Assembly (NCBI GenBank): GCA_017940565.1
Contig: JAGAYH010000021.1
Span: 72,363-136,362, forward strand
From: Bacteroidaceae bacterium
GTDB lineage: Bacteria; Bacteroidota; Bacteroidia; Bacteroidales; Bacteroidaceae
Reading direction: 5' to 3'
Length of the DNA: 64,000 nt
Positions 43,790-51,580 of this stretch are shown here, in pieces. A program made the translations under genes and the position numbers. The notes under the pieces were generated by a model. It had not been told where the DNA came from, did no database searches, and saw nothing but the letters and a program-made list of their open reading frames with translations. The stretch's first letter is position 1, and each line of letters begins with the position of its first letter.

Positions 43790-43852
43790 CCGTTTTCGTC
43801 AGCACCAAATCCGTTTTAGATTTTTCCAAATGCGCTTTCAGTCCGTTTTTTC
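43790..43852. repeat. Phased 21-bp repeat array I (3 units)
   Basis: Units at 43790 (CCGTTTTCGTCAGC), 43811 (CCGTTTTAGATTT) and 43832 (GCGCTTTCAG). A CGCATTCGG at 43894 is one base off the same register, so the array may extend through the promoter copy. Confidence 0.8.
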
Positions 43853-43882
43853 TTGCTCTGCGCTCATTTATCCGTACCTTTA
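43851..43882 (+). promoter_or_regulatory. Decayed duplicate of the GT9 promoter
   Basis: TCTTGCTCTG...CATTTATCCGTACCTTTA repeats the downstream promoter, offset by exactly 84 bp. The last base of the -7 box is A instead of G (TACCTTTA). Confidence 0.55.
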
Positions 43883-43936
43883 AATAAGATACTCGCATTC
43901 GGCATCACTCGAAAATGAAAACTTTGTTTTCTTTTC

Positions 43937-43966
43937 TTGCTCTGCTCCCATTTATTTGTACCTTTG
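43937..43966 (+). promoter_or_regulatory. GT9 operon promoter
   Basis: TTG at 43937-43939, a 19-bp spacer, and TACCTTTG at 43959-43966. The ATG is at 43989. The sequence TTTCTTTTTCTTGCT-like stretch through TTTGCA also matches the aroB promoter. Confidence 0.75.
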
Positions 43967-43988
43967 CAATTAGAACAAAACAATAGGG

Positions 43989-45047
43989 ATGATTAAAAAC
44001 ATTCTCGTCATACGTTTCCGGCGCGTGGGCGACTCGGTTCTGGCCGTTGCCCTGTGCCATAGCCTGAAACTCTCGCTGCCTTCGGCGCAGGTACATTACG
44101 TTGTCAACGCGAACATCGCCCCGCTCTACGAGGGCCACCCTGACATCGACCGCGTGATTCCTTTCACAGAAGAGGAGCAGCACGGCATGGCATACCTGAA
44201 GAAGGTGAGACAGATTGTAAAAGAGACGCGCTACGATGCCATCATCGACATGCGCTCTACGGTGAAGACGTTGCCCTTTGCCCTTTTCTCGCGACACACG
44301 CCTTATCTCATCGGACGGAAGAAATGGTACACGGCCTTCATTCACCGATACCGGTTGTCCACCCCCGAGGGGGCCGACCGCGTGGCCTCGAACCTGAACC
44401 TGATGACACCGCTCAGCAGAGAGGTGAAAATCGTCAGGGACGAGCATTTCCCGCTTTATATCAAGGAAAAGGAGTTGGCCGACTACCGCCACTACCTGCA
44501 GGAGCAGGGGATTGACCTGGACAAACCCGTGATGCTCTGCGCCGTGACCACCCGCATCGAGGGCAAATCATGGCCGAGGGAACGGATGACGGAAATACTG
44601 CGGCGCATAGTGCAGAACTACGACGTGCAGCTCATCTTCAACTACGCCGGCGAGATTGAGGCCCGGGCGGCACACGCCTACTACGATGCCTTGGACCACC
44701 ATCGGAGCATTTTCCTTGGTATCGAAGCCAAGGGGTTGCGCCAACTGTGCGCCCTCTGCGCCACGTCCCAATTTTTCTTTGGCAACGAAGGCGGCCCGCG
44801 CCACATCAGCCAAGCTTTCGACGTGCCATCGTTCGCCATCTACCCGCCCGGCATTGACAAACACTTCTGGCTGCCGGGAAACAACGAGCGCTATCAGGGT
44901 ATATCGCCCGACGACACGGCCACTGCCGAGGAACAGAAGCACATGAGCTACCAAGAACGGATGGCCTTGATTACTGTAGAGAACGTGTGGGCAGGCCTGA
45001 AGCCCATGCTCGACCAATACCTGACAAATCATGAGAATAGGATTTGA
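43989..45047 (+). CDS. Glycosyltransferase family 9 (heptosyltransferase-like)
   Basis: 352 aa with a GT-B fold. The N-terminus reads ILVIRFRRVGDSVLA, and the C-terminal nucleotide-binding part is FFFGNEGGPRHISQAF, the GT9 signature of ADP-heptose:LPS heptosyltransferases. A role in LPS core assembly is likely; donor specificity is unknown. It overlaps the next GT by 17 nt and forms a two-gene operon with it. Confidence 0.9.
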   Translation: MIKNILVIRFRRVGDSVLAVALCHSLKLSLPSAQVHYVVNANIAPLYEGHPDIDRVIPFTEEEQHGMAYLKKVRQIVKETRYDAIIDMRSTVKTLPFALFSRHTPYLIGRKKWYTAFIHRYRLSTPEGADRVASNLNLMTPLSREVKIVRDEHFPLYIKEKELADYRHYLQEQGIDLDKPVMLCAVTTRIEGKSWPRERMTEILRRIVQNYDVQLIFNYAGEIEARAAHAYYDALDHHRSIFLGIEAKGLRQLCALCATSQFFFGNEGGPRHISQAFDVPSFAIYPPGIDKHFWLPGNNERYQGISPDDTATAEEQKHMSYQERMALITVENVWAGLKPMLDQYLTNHENRI

Positions 45048-46167
45048 CGCCAAACGGGCTGCGCAGAACGCCACGGGTCTGGGCAACTACAGCCGCTTCA
45101 TCATCAGTTTGCTGGCACGCATGGCTCCGGAAGTGTCGCAGACACTCTACGTGCCTAACCCGAAGAAAGCACAACTGCTGGACCGGCTGCCGCCGTCGGA
45201 CCGTCTGACGACGGTCTATCCCACGGGTTTGCTGTCAATGGCTGGGGCACTCTGGCGCACCTACGGCATCACGCGGCGGTTGGAGAAAGACGGCATCCAA
45301 ATCTTCCACGGATTGTCCAACGAACTGCCCCTGAATATCCGCAAGGCACAGGGTGTAAAATCCATCGTCACCATACACGACCTACTTTTCCTGCGCTTTC
45401 CCGAAGGATACAAGGCCATTGACCGCAAAATCTATGACTACAAGTTCCGTCGTGCCTGCCACAATGCCGACCGCATCATTGCCGTCAGCCAATTTACGAA
45501 ACAGGAAATCATTGACCGCTATGCCATCAGCCCCGACAAGATTGACGTGGTTTACCAGGGCTGCGACCCGCAGTTCCGCCAGGTTGTCAGTGACGAACAG
45601 AAAGACATCATTCGCGAGCTCCACCATCTGCCCCGTCGGTACATATTGTATGTTGGCAGCATCGAGCGCCGCAAGAACCTGCTGCTGCTGGCCAAAGCCC
45701 TGAAGCGCGTTGACCCCTCGGTACGCGTCATTGCCATTGGCCGGCGCACGGACTATACGGACGAAGTGGAGAAGTATCTTGAGGAAAACCATCTCAAGCG
45801 GCGCATGCGCCTCATCCACAGCATACCCTTCAGACATCTGCCCGCCATATACCAGATGGCATCCGTCTTTGTCTATCCCTCGCGCTGCGAAGGTTTCGGC
45901 ATCCCCATGCTCGAGGCCATCTGCTCAGGCGTACCGGCCGTGGGCTGCACCGGCTCATGCCTGGAGGAGGCCGGAGGTCCCGAATCCGCCTATGTATCGC
46001 CCGATGACCCGGATGAACTGGCTGACACGCTGAACGCCATTCTCACCGACGAAGCGCGGCAGAAGCATATGACAGAATGTGGCTACCGCTATGCCGAAGG
46101 CTTCCGCGACGAGTCTTTGCTGAAATCGCTCATGGCTGTTTATGAGCGGACGCTCACGACGGTTTAG
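45031..46167 (+). CDS. Glycosyltransferase family 1/4 protein
   Basis: 378 aa with a GT-B fold. It has the N-terminal GLGNYSRFIISLL, the middle YILYVGSIERRKNLLLL, and the C-terminal E-x7-E block PSRCEGFGIPMLEAICSGVP, all GT4 signatures. Probably acts in LPS or surface polysaccharide synthesis with the preceding GT9. A paralog at 49178 has the same layout. The 17-nt overlap with GT9 implies coupled translation. It ends at a strong terminator. Confidence 0.9.
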   Translation: MRIGFDAKRAAQNATGLGNYSRFIISLLARMAPEVSQTLYVPNPKKAQLLDRLPPSDRLTTVYPTGLLSMAGALWRTYGITRRLEKDGIQIFHGLSNELPLNIRKAQGVKSIVTIHDLLFLRFPEGYKAIDRKIYDYKFRRACHNADRIIAVSQFTKQEIIDRYAISPDKIDVVYQGCDPQFRQVVSDEQKDIIRELHHLPRRYILYVGSIERRKNLLLLAKALKRVDPSVRVIAIGRRTDYTDEVEKYLEENHLKRRMRLIHSIPFRHLPAIYQMASVFVYPSRCEGFGIPMLEAICSGVPAVGCTGSCLEEAGGPESAYVSPDDPDELADTLNAILTDEARQKHMTECGYRYAEGFRDESLLKSLMAVYERTLTTV

Positions 46168-46184
46168 CCATAGAAACAACGCCA

Positions 46185-46219
46185 CAAAGGGGCCCTTCAG
46201 AGAATGAAGGGCCCCTTTG
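46185..46219 (+). terminator. Terminator after the GT9-GT4 operon
   Basis: A 15-bp stem CAAAGGGGCCCTTCA / TGAAGGGCCCCTTTG with a 5-nt loop, followed by CTTG. Confidence 0.8.
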
Positions 46220-46231
46220 CTTGCACCAGAT

Positions 46232-46294
46232 GCGATATCGTGAGCACTAACTCCGTTTTCGTCCGGACGAAAACGGAGTTAGTTACTTTCAAGT
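46232..46294. repeat. Phased 21-bp repeat array J (3 units) running into queH
   Basis: Units at 46232 (GCGATATCG), 46253 (CCGTTTTCGTCC) and 46274 (CGGAGTTAGTTAC). The last one covers the stop and final codons of queH (stop at 46279-46281). Confidence 0.8.
46246..46283. terminator. Perfect 38-bp palindrome of two inverted repeat units
   Basis: Two 19-nt arms, ACTAACTCCGTTTTCGTCC and its exact reverse complement, with no spacer. It may terminate queH transcription, and it nearly matches 24517-24554. Confidence 0.6.
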
Positions 46295-46881
46295 GCTTTT
46301 TCCGTCAGGCGGAAACTGAACTCGCAGCCACAATACTGCTGGTTATAGAACTGATTGAGACGGAGCAACTGGCCACGCCGTTCCTGAAGACCGCCACGCC
46401 GCCAGTTCTGTTCCCAAAATGTCACCTGGGGGAAGTCAGCCACGGCACGTTGGCCGGCTGCATTGATCTGTATGATGTTTTTCCAGCGCGAGGAAGCCAA
46501 AGTCGTAGTAAGCCAACGGAAACCATGGGCCTGGGCATAAGCAGCCGCACGACGCAGACGATATTCAAAACACACGGAACAGCGACGGCCGCGCTCGGGC
46601 TCCGCTTCCAACCCTTTCACTGAAGCGAGCCAAGCCTCGTGGTCGTAATCGTCCTCTATGAAAGGCACTTCTTGGGCCTCAAGGAAGCGTATGAGCTCAG
46701 CCTTGCGCTTCGCGTATTCCTGTTGTGGGAAAATATTGGGATTGGCAAAAAAAACCGTGGGGTGCATGCCGTTTTGCAGCATACACTCCACGATAGCAGC
46801 CGAGCACGGGGCGCAACAGCTGTGCAGCAGGACCTGATGTCCCCTGGCGGCAGTGCCGTCGGGCAATTGGAGTTGTACCAA
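46279..46881 (-). CDS. queH: Epoxyqueuosine reductase QueH
   Basis: Final step of queuosine tRNA modification by the non-QueG enzyme. 200 aa. The N-terminal LLHSCCAPCSAA and later CSVCFEYRLRRAA and QYCGCEFS supply the conserved Cys residues that hold an Fe-S cluster and metal. The C-terminal residues ALESN are encoded inside a 21-bp repeat unit. It is 2 nt downstream of an outer-membrane barrel gene, so the two are co-transcribed, although they are functionally unrelated. Confidence 0.92.
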   Translation of the reverse strand: MVQLQLPDGTAARGHQVLLHSCCAPCSAAIVECMLQNGMHPTVFFANPNIFPQQEYAKRKAELIRFLEAQEVPFIEDDYDHEAWLASVKGLEAEPERGRRCSVCFEYRLRRAAAYAQAHGFRWLTTTLASSRWKNIIQINAAGQRAVADFPQVTFWEQNWRRGGLQERRGQLLRLNQFYNQQYCGCEFSFRLTEKALESN

Positions 46882-46883
46882 AA

Positions 46884-47366
46884 TCAGAAGTAGAAGCCGA
46901 AGCCAATCTTGAAGCCCACAGTACTCTTGTCGCTGAAGTCGTCAACGCTCATTTTGTAGTAGAGCGAGGGCTCAACGGAGATGTAGTGGTTCAAGTAGAA
47001 GCAGTAGCCCACTTCAACCGGTATTTGCAGGTCGTTCTGGCTCTTGGTGTAGTGCACGAACTCTGCGCCGGCGCCCAAGAAGATGCCGTTCTCAATGAAA
47101 TAGTAACGTCCACCCAAGCCGGCGGTCAGGTCGTCCACGTGGTTGGTGTGGTTGTAACCCACGTCGGCTTTCACCATGATTTTGTCCATAACGAAATAGC
47201 CGGCAGAGGCGTTCAAGCCAAAGCGGAATTTCTCAGCAGTGCTGTAGGACAAGCCCAGATTGGAGGCAGAAACGCCGATGTACTTTGTACCGGCTTGAAA
47301 CTGTGCATTAGCACCGGCCGTCATGGCCAGCAACAAGATGCCAAGGAACCATTTTTTCATGTTCAA
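46884..47366 (-). CDS. Outer-membrane beta-barrel protein
   Basis: 160 aa. A signal peptide (MKKWFLGILLLAMTAGANA) precedes alternating hydrophobic strands (YIGVSASNLGLSY, FGLNASAGYFV, ADVGYNHTNHV, YFIENGIFLGAGAEFV, YISVEPSLYYKMSV) and a C-terminal aromatic strand ending in FGFYF, as outer-membrane barrels do. About eight strands are predicted, similar to OmpW/OmpA-type small barrels. The start is 47366 or 47360. First gene of the pair with queH. Confidence 0.82.
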   Translation of the reverse strand: MNMKKWFLGILLLAMTAGANAQFQAGTKYIGVSASNLGLSYSTAEKFRFGLNASAGYFVMDKIMVKADVGYNHTNHVDDLTAGLGGRYYFIENGIFLGAGAEFVHYTKSQNDLQIPVEVGYCFYLNHYISVEPSLYYKMSVDDFSDKSTVGFKIGFGFYF

Positions 47367-47404
47367 ACTATTTTTATTGGTTTATTGTCTCAGTTTTATT
47401 ACTG

Positions 47405-47441
47405 CAAAAATAAGAAAACTTAAAGGAAAAACGTACTTTTG
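47405..47441. promoter_or_regulatory. Divergent promoters for the barrel and glycosyl hydrolase genes
   Basis: Minus-strand box TATTTTTG at 47405-47412 and plus-strand box TACTTTTG at 47434-47441, 21 bp apart. The plus-strand box overlaps a longer frame from 47439, which is therefore not used. Confidence 0.55.
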
Positions 47442-47456
47442 CAACGAAAATCCGCG

Positions 47457-49178
47457 ATGCGAAAACAAATTATAACATTTTTACTGGCATTGAGCGCTCT
47501 TTTGCCGGCCAAAGGTCAAGCAGGGAGTGCAACGGAGGGACTATTGGGTTTCTCTCCCAAACGCGAAGTGCGGGCCATTTGGCTTACCACCATCGGCGGG
47601 CTCGACTGGCCGCGGCAGAAGGCTACCGACGCCAGCGGAATCCGGCGTCAGCAGGAGGAACTATGCCACATTCTGGACCGGCTGCAGGCTGCCCGTTTCA
47701 ACACCGTGATGCTGCAGACCCGCGTACGGTCCACGGTGATTTATCCTTCGGCCATTGAACCTTGGGACGAATGTCTGACAGGGCGCACAGGGCGTAATCC
47801 GGGATACGACCCGCTGCAATTTGCCATTGACGAATGTCACCGGCGCGGCATGGAACTTCACGCTTGGGTAGTGGCCATTCCCGGACACAACTTCAAGACT
47901 GCGGCAGCGCTGGGAAGCCGTGCCATGAACCGCAGAGTGCCCAACCTCTGTCTCAAGACGGACCAGAACTGGATACTCAACCCTGGAGAACCCGGCACGG
48001 CAGACTATCTGGCCTCCATCTGCGAAGAAATCGTCAGCCACTACGATGTTGACGGCATCCATTTGGATTACATCCGCTATCCGGAGAAGGAAATACGATA
48101 CAGCGACGCTTCCGCATTCCGCAAATACGGTCAAGGAAAACGCTTGTCACAGTGGCGCACGGACAACGTGACCCACTGCGTGCGCCAAGTTCACAAAGCC
48201 GTCAAGACATTGAAACCGTGGGTACGCTTGAGCTGTTCGCCCATCGGCAAATACAGCGATCTGCCGCGCCAAAGCGCCCGAGGGTGGAACGCCCGCGATG
48301 CCGTTCATCAGGATGCCCAGTTGTGGTTGCGTGAAGGGCTCATGGACATGCTCGTTCCCATGATGTATTTCCAAGGCAACAACTTCTATCCGTTTCTCTA
48401 CGACTGGCAACAGAGCAGCTGCGGCCGCATCATTGTTCCGGGCCTTGGCGTTTATATGATGCAGGAGAGAAGCTGGCCCCTGACGGTCATAGAGCAGGAA
48501 TGTGCCGTCACACGCCTTGCCAAGACGCAGGGACAAGCCTATTTCCGCAGTAGGTTTGTCACGGAAGACACGAAAGGTTTTTACAGCTACCTTCAAACGG
48601 GTTTCTATAGCCTCCCCGCCCTCACGCCGGCCCTTACATGGGAAAGCAACACGCCCCCTGCACCTCCGACGGGCCTGACGATGGAACAAACGGCCAATGG
48701 CCTGCAGCTCCGTTGGGACATGCCCTCAGAGGGATTGCGCCTAAATCTTTACCGCTCCCGCCGATGGCCGGTCAACATTGAGAATGCTGCTAACATGGCC
48801 TACAGCTATGTGAGCGGAAACGCCCTGACCGTAGCTTCATCCCTCCCATTGTCCTCACAGCCCTACTACGTGCTCACCACCATCGACCGCTATGGCAACG
48901 AGAGTGAGCCCGTCGCCTTTAACGCGCCCCATGAAACGCCTGAAAGCATATGCAAAGGCACCATCAGCATGCAAGACGGCCAGTTAACGGTTCCTGCCGA
49001 CAGACGGGCCGAGTTCCTCGTGTTTGACGACATGCAAGGCCGCACGGTGTTGAGCATCCGTTATACCACGCGGCCCTCACTTGAACAGTTAAGCCCCGGT
49101 ACATATACCGTAAGGGCCATTTATAAAAAAGGAAAAGGCCACCGCCTGGGCACCCTGCTCTGGCGACCAAATAAATAA
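47457..49178 (+). CDS. Family 10-like glycosyl hydrolase (GHL10/YngK type)
   Basis: 573 aa, exported (signal MRKQIITFLLALSALLPAKG). The catalytic TIM-barrel part (about 30-370) begins with REVRAIWLTTIGGLDWPRQ and contains NTVMLQTRVRSTVIYPS, GMELHAWVVAIPG and DVDGIHLDYIRYP, the GHL10 pattern. A fibronectin-like part (about 395-490) follows. The C-terminus (FDDMQGRTVLS, LSPGTYTVRAIYK) resembles a T9SS sorting domain, though less clearly than in the subtilase. Probably acts on peptidoglycan-derived or other glycans at the surface. Confidence 0.85.
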   Translation: MRKQIITFLLALSALLPAKGQAGSATEGLLGFSPKREVRAIWLTTIGGLDWPRQKATDASGIRRQQEELCHILDRLQAARFNTVMLQTRVRSTVIYPSAIEPWDECLTGRTGRNPGYDPLQFAIDECHRRGMELHAWVVAIPGHNFKTAAALGSRAMNRRVPNLCLKTDQNWILNPGEPGTADYLASICEEIVSHYDVDGIHLDYIRYPEKEIRYSDASAFRKYGQGKRLSQWRTDNVTHCVRQVHKAVKTLKPWVRLSCSPIGKYSDLPRQSARGWNARDAVHQDAQLWLREGLMDMLVPMMYFQGNNFYPFLYDWQQSSCGRIIVPGLGVYMMQERSWPLTVIEQECAVTRLAKTQGQAYFRSRFVTEDTKGFYSYLQTGFYSLPALTPALTWESNTPPAPPTGLTMEQTANGLQLRWDMPSEGLRLNLYRSRRWPVNIENAANMAYSYVSGNALTVASSLPLSSQPYYVLTTIDRYGNESEPVAFNAPHETPESICKGTISMQDGQLTVPADRRAEFLVFDDMQGRTVLSIRYTTRPSLEQLSPGTYTVRAIYKKGKGHRLGTLLWRPNK

Positions 49179-50242
49179 TGCATATGACAAGACGAGTTCT
49201 GGTTGACTTCTCTCACTACGACGATTTGTGCGGCTTTGGTGAAATAGCACGCAACTATGCGCCTCGCCTGGCAGCAAGAAAGGTAGATGACATACGTTTT
49301 ATCTTCGTATTACCGGAGAAACGCATGGGATTATTCGGCGAACAAGTGGACTACATCGTGCGGGAGCGCAAAAAGCAGGAAGCAAGTCAATATCCGTACG
49401 CCATAGACCTGTGGCACGCCACCGACCAACAGTATAATTTCCGGCTATGTCGGCCCGGCATGTTGCAACTGCTCACGGTGCACGACCTTAACTTCATGCG
49501 TGAGAAGCACGGGCTCCACAAGTTGCGCCACATCCTGCAGCTGCGCCACCGCGTCAGCCACTCCGACTACGTCACCACCATCTCCGATTATGCCCGCCAG
49601 GACCTGCTGGCCCACGTCCCTTATGATGCCAGCCGCGTGCAGGTGATATACAACGGCATTGCCGAAGTGGAGCACATCGTACCCCAGCAGCCCGCATTCA
49701 TCGCCGATGCAAACAAGCCTTTCTTCTTCACCATCGGCCAGATACGTGAGAAGAAAAACTTCCAGACGCTCGTGCCGATGATGCAGTTCTTTCCTAATCA
49801 CCACCTATACATTTGTGGCGACGACCACTTCGCCTATGCCGACACCCTGCGCCAACTCATTGCCACGCAGGGCGAAGGTCGCGTCAGCCTGACGGGGAAA
49901 ATCACAAACGAAGAAAAGTCATGGCTCTACCAGCACTGCGCTGCCTTCCTCTTCCCAAGCCGTCTGGAAGGTTTCGGCATCCCCGTACTCGAAGCCATGC
50001 GGCTCGGTGCCAAAGTGTTCAGTTCACGCATGAGCAGTCTGCCCGAAGTTTGCGGGCCCCATGCCGACTATTGGGACGATTATGCCCCGCGCGCCATGGC
50101 CGACGTCGTAGAGAAAGGCCTCAAAGAATGGAGTCGCGACAGCGCCGAGGCACAAGCCGCCGCTGCGTACGGACGTTCCTTCAACTACGACACCTATACC
50201 GACGCCTACGTGGCGCTCTACCGGAAACTGTTAGGACTATAA
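49178..50242 (+). CDS. Glycosyltransferase family 1/4 protein
   Basis: 354 aa, GT-B fold. It shows VLVDFSHYDDLCGFGEIARN at the N-terminus, FFFTIGQIREKKNFQTLVP in the middle and FPSRLEGFGIPVLEAMRLGA as the nucleotide-binding block. It is paralogous in layout to the gene at 45031. Its ATG shares one base with the stop of the preceding hydrolase (an alternative ATG is at 49184). The 3' end overlaps the convergent ATP-grasp gene by 6 bp. Confidence 0.88.
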   Translation: MHMTRRVLVDFSHYDDLCGFGEIARNYAPRLAARKVDDIRFIFVLPEKRMGLFGEQVDYIVRERKKQEASQYPYAIDLWHATDQQYNFRLCRPGMLQLLTVHDLNFMREKHGLHKLRHILQLRHRVSHSDYVTTISDYARQDLLAHVPYDASRVQVIYNGIAEVEHIVPQQPAFIADANKPFFFTIGQIREKKNFQTLVPMMQFFPNHHLYICGDDHFAYADTLRQLIATQGEGRVSLTGKITNEEKSWLYQHCAAFLFPSRLEGFGIPVLEAMRLGAKVFSSRMSSLPEVCGPHADYWDDYAPRAMADVVEKGLKEWSRDSAEAQAAAAYGRSFNYDTYTDAYVALYRKLLGL

Positions 50243-51496
50243 TTGGCTCTCCATCAAGGCCACGTACTGCGTATCGGGAGCCAACGGTGTGAGAAGCAGG
50301 CTTGGGAACGGCGAAAAGCCATTTTCGGCCGACGGATTCTTATCCCGGGCAGACGAAATCCCACTGAGTTCATCCCAAACCCCATTTAATTTTTCCCAAG
50401 TCCCACTTGTTATTTTTAAAGTCGGACTTCGTTTCTCCCATGTTTGATGAAGCACGCCGGGAGTACCACTGAACACGATGCGGAAGCGGGCTTCGGCATT
50501 TTCAGGGAGGCGTCGGGAGAGATGAAGCGCCACGTGCCCCATGGTATGGCGCAGATTGACTTCGACACAGGGATGAAGGCAGAGCGTACCATCCGTTTGG
50601 CGCACCAGCATCATGTCAACGCCGAGCGGACCGACGTAATGGCCGGCAAGACGTTGCTGCAACGCGGTGCGAAGCACCTCGACCACGCGGCCGAAGGCCG
50701 TTTCGGAATAGCCATGCTCGCCTTGGAAGAGCACTTGCCGCATGCGCTCCTGCGAAGCCAGCAGATTGCCCTCGTAAGAACAGCGGTCGGAAATATAAAA
50801 TAAGGAAAGACCGAGAAAACGCACGGTGCCGTCGGCTTCGGCAAGGAACTCGCAGGCGAGGTCGCGCACTTTGTCCGCGAAGAATGGTTCCACGACCATG
50901 CCTCCCTGCGCCTTCAGTGTGTTGGAAACCCAGCCTGTGATGGGCGGTTGCAACTGTGTGTCGGCGAAACGCAGACCCCGTCCGCTTCCGGAGAGAGGCG
51001 CTTTGAGCACGGAGCGGCCATAGCGGGCCACAGCACGGCTTGCTTCACCCTCCGACTGACAATAAACCGACTCTCCGCACAATGGGGCGTCGGACAAGTG
51101 GCGCCGCACTTCTGCCAACAAATCCACGGCCAACCGGCGCGAAGACAGGGCACGGACATCTTCAATTTCCTCCTCCCCGGGCAGGCCGTCGGCACCACCT
51201 TTGCGCATCTGCCACACCACATGGCGGTCCATACCCCAAGGACGGGGCAGACAACCCGACGGCAATGCGTCGGCCGGAACAAACCGACAGACATCCAAAC
51301 CTATACGTCTGAAAAAGTCGCGACACAATCCCACCCGGCCACTCTCTACAGCCACAGCATCTTCTTTACCGGCCACCCAGGCAGCCAAAGGCATGAGGTC
51401 GCGCTCCATGACACGCACATGGGCCGGAGGAAAGTAATTCTGACGGTCGTTGGCCAAGGCAAGTTCGTGAGAATAATTGAAGTAAAAAAGATTCAT
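50237..51496 (-). CDS. ATP-grasp-like protein with an in-frame 21-bp repeat insertion
   Basis: 419 aa. I recognise an ATP-grasp-like layout: KAPLSGSGRGLRFA (about 165-178) as the Gly-rich nucleotide loop, then MVVEPFFADKVRDLACEFL, GPLGVDMMLVRQ, and EVNLRHTMGHVAL as the metal-binding end. The natural substrate is unknown. Residues about 352-379 (SPTLKIT, SGTWEKL, NGVWDEL) are a heptad-spaced stretch encoded by repeat array K. The protein then ends in LLLTPLAPDTQYVALM. The start lies 4 nt from a -7 box at 51501. Confidence 0.75.
   Translation of the reverse strand: MNLFYFNYSHELALANDRQNYFPPAHVRVMERDLMPLAAWVAGKEDAVAVESGRVGLCRDFFRRIGLDVCRFVPADALPSGCLPRPWGMDRHVVWQMRKGGADGLPGEEEIEDVRALSSRRLAVDLLAEVRRHLSDAPLCGESVYCQSEGEASRAVARYGRSVLKAPLSGSGRGLRFADTQLQPPITGWVSNTLKAQGGMVVEPFFADKVRDLACEFLAEADGTVRFLGLSLFYISDRCSYEGNLLASQERMRQVLFQGEHGYSETAFGRVVEVLRTALQQRLAGHYVGPLGVDMMLVRQTDGTLCLHPCVEVNLRHTMGHVALHLSRRLPENAEARFRIVFSGTPGVLHQTWEKRSPTLKITSGTWEKLNGVWDELSGISSARDKNPSAENGFSPFPSLLLTPLAPDTQYVALMESQL
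50360..50443. repeat. Phased 21-bp repeat array K (4 units) inside a gene
   Basis: Units at 50360 (CCCACTGAG), 50381 (CCCATTTAATTTTT), 50402 (CCCACTTGTTATTTTT) and 50423 (CGGACTTCGTTTC). They lie in frame in the ATP-grasp-like gene and encode a 7-residue periodic peptide. Confidence 0.75.
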
Positions 51497-51500
51497 AGCG

Positions 51501-51508
51501 CAAAAATA
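51501..51508 (-). promoter_or_regulatory. ATP-grasp-like gene promoter -7 box
   Basis: TATTTTTG on the minus strand, 4 nt from the ATG at 51496. Confidence 0.5.
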
Positions 51509-51552
51509 GCGTTTTTTTGGTATCCATGGAAGCCAAAATCACACATTTTGTG

Positions 51553-51560
51553 TAACTTTG
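51553..51560 (+). promoter_or_regulatory. AAA ATPase promoter -7 box
   Basis: TAACTTTG, 20 nt before the ATG at 51581. Confidence 0.6.
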
Positions 51561-51580
51561 TACCCTTAAAAAGTAAGCAC

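Larger units (their letters stand above)
43688..43988. other. 301-bp intergenic region between tsaE and the GT9 gene
   Basis: It holds the tsaE terminator, array I, a decayed promoter copy (43851-43882) and the functional-looking promoter (43937-43966). No gene is supported. Confidence 0.7.

Noticed and set aside
50948..51580. N-terminal extension of the AAA ATPase
   Set aside because: It is antisense to the ATP-grasp-like gene and crosses the promoter at 51553.
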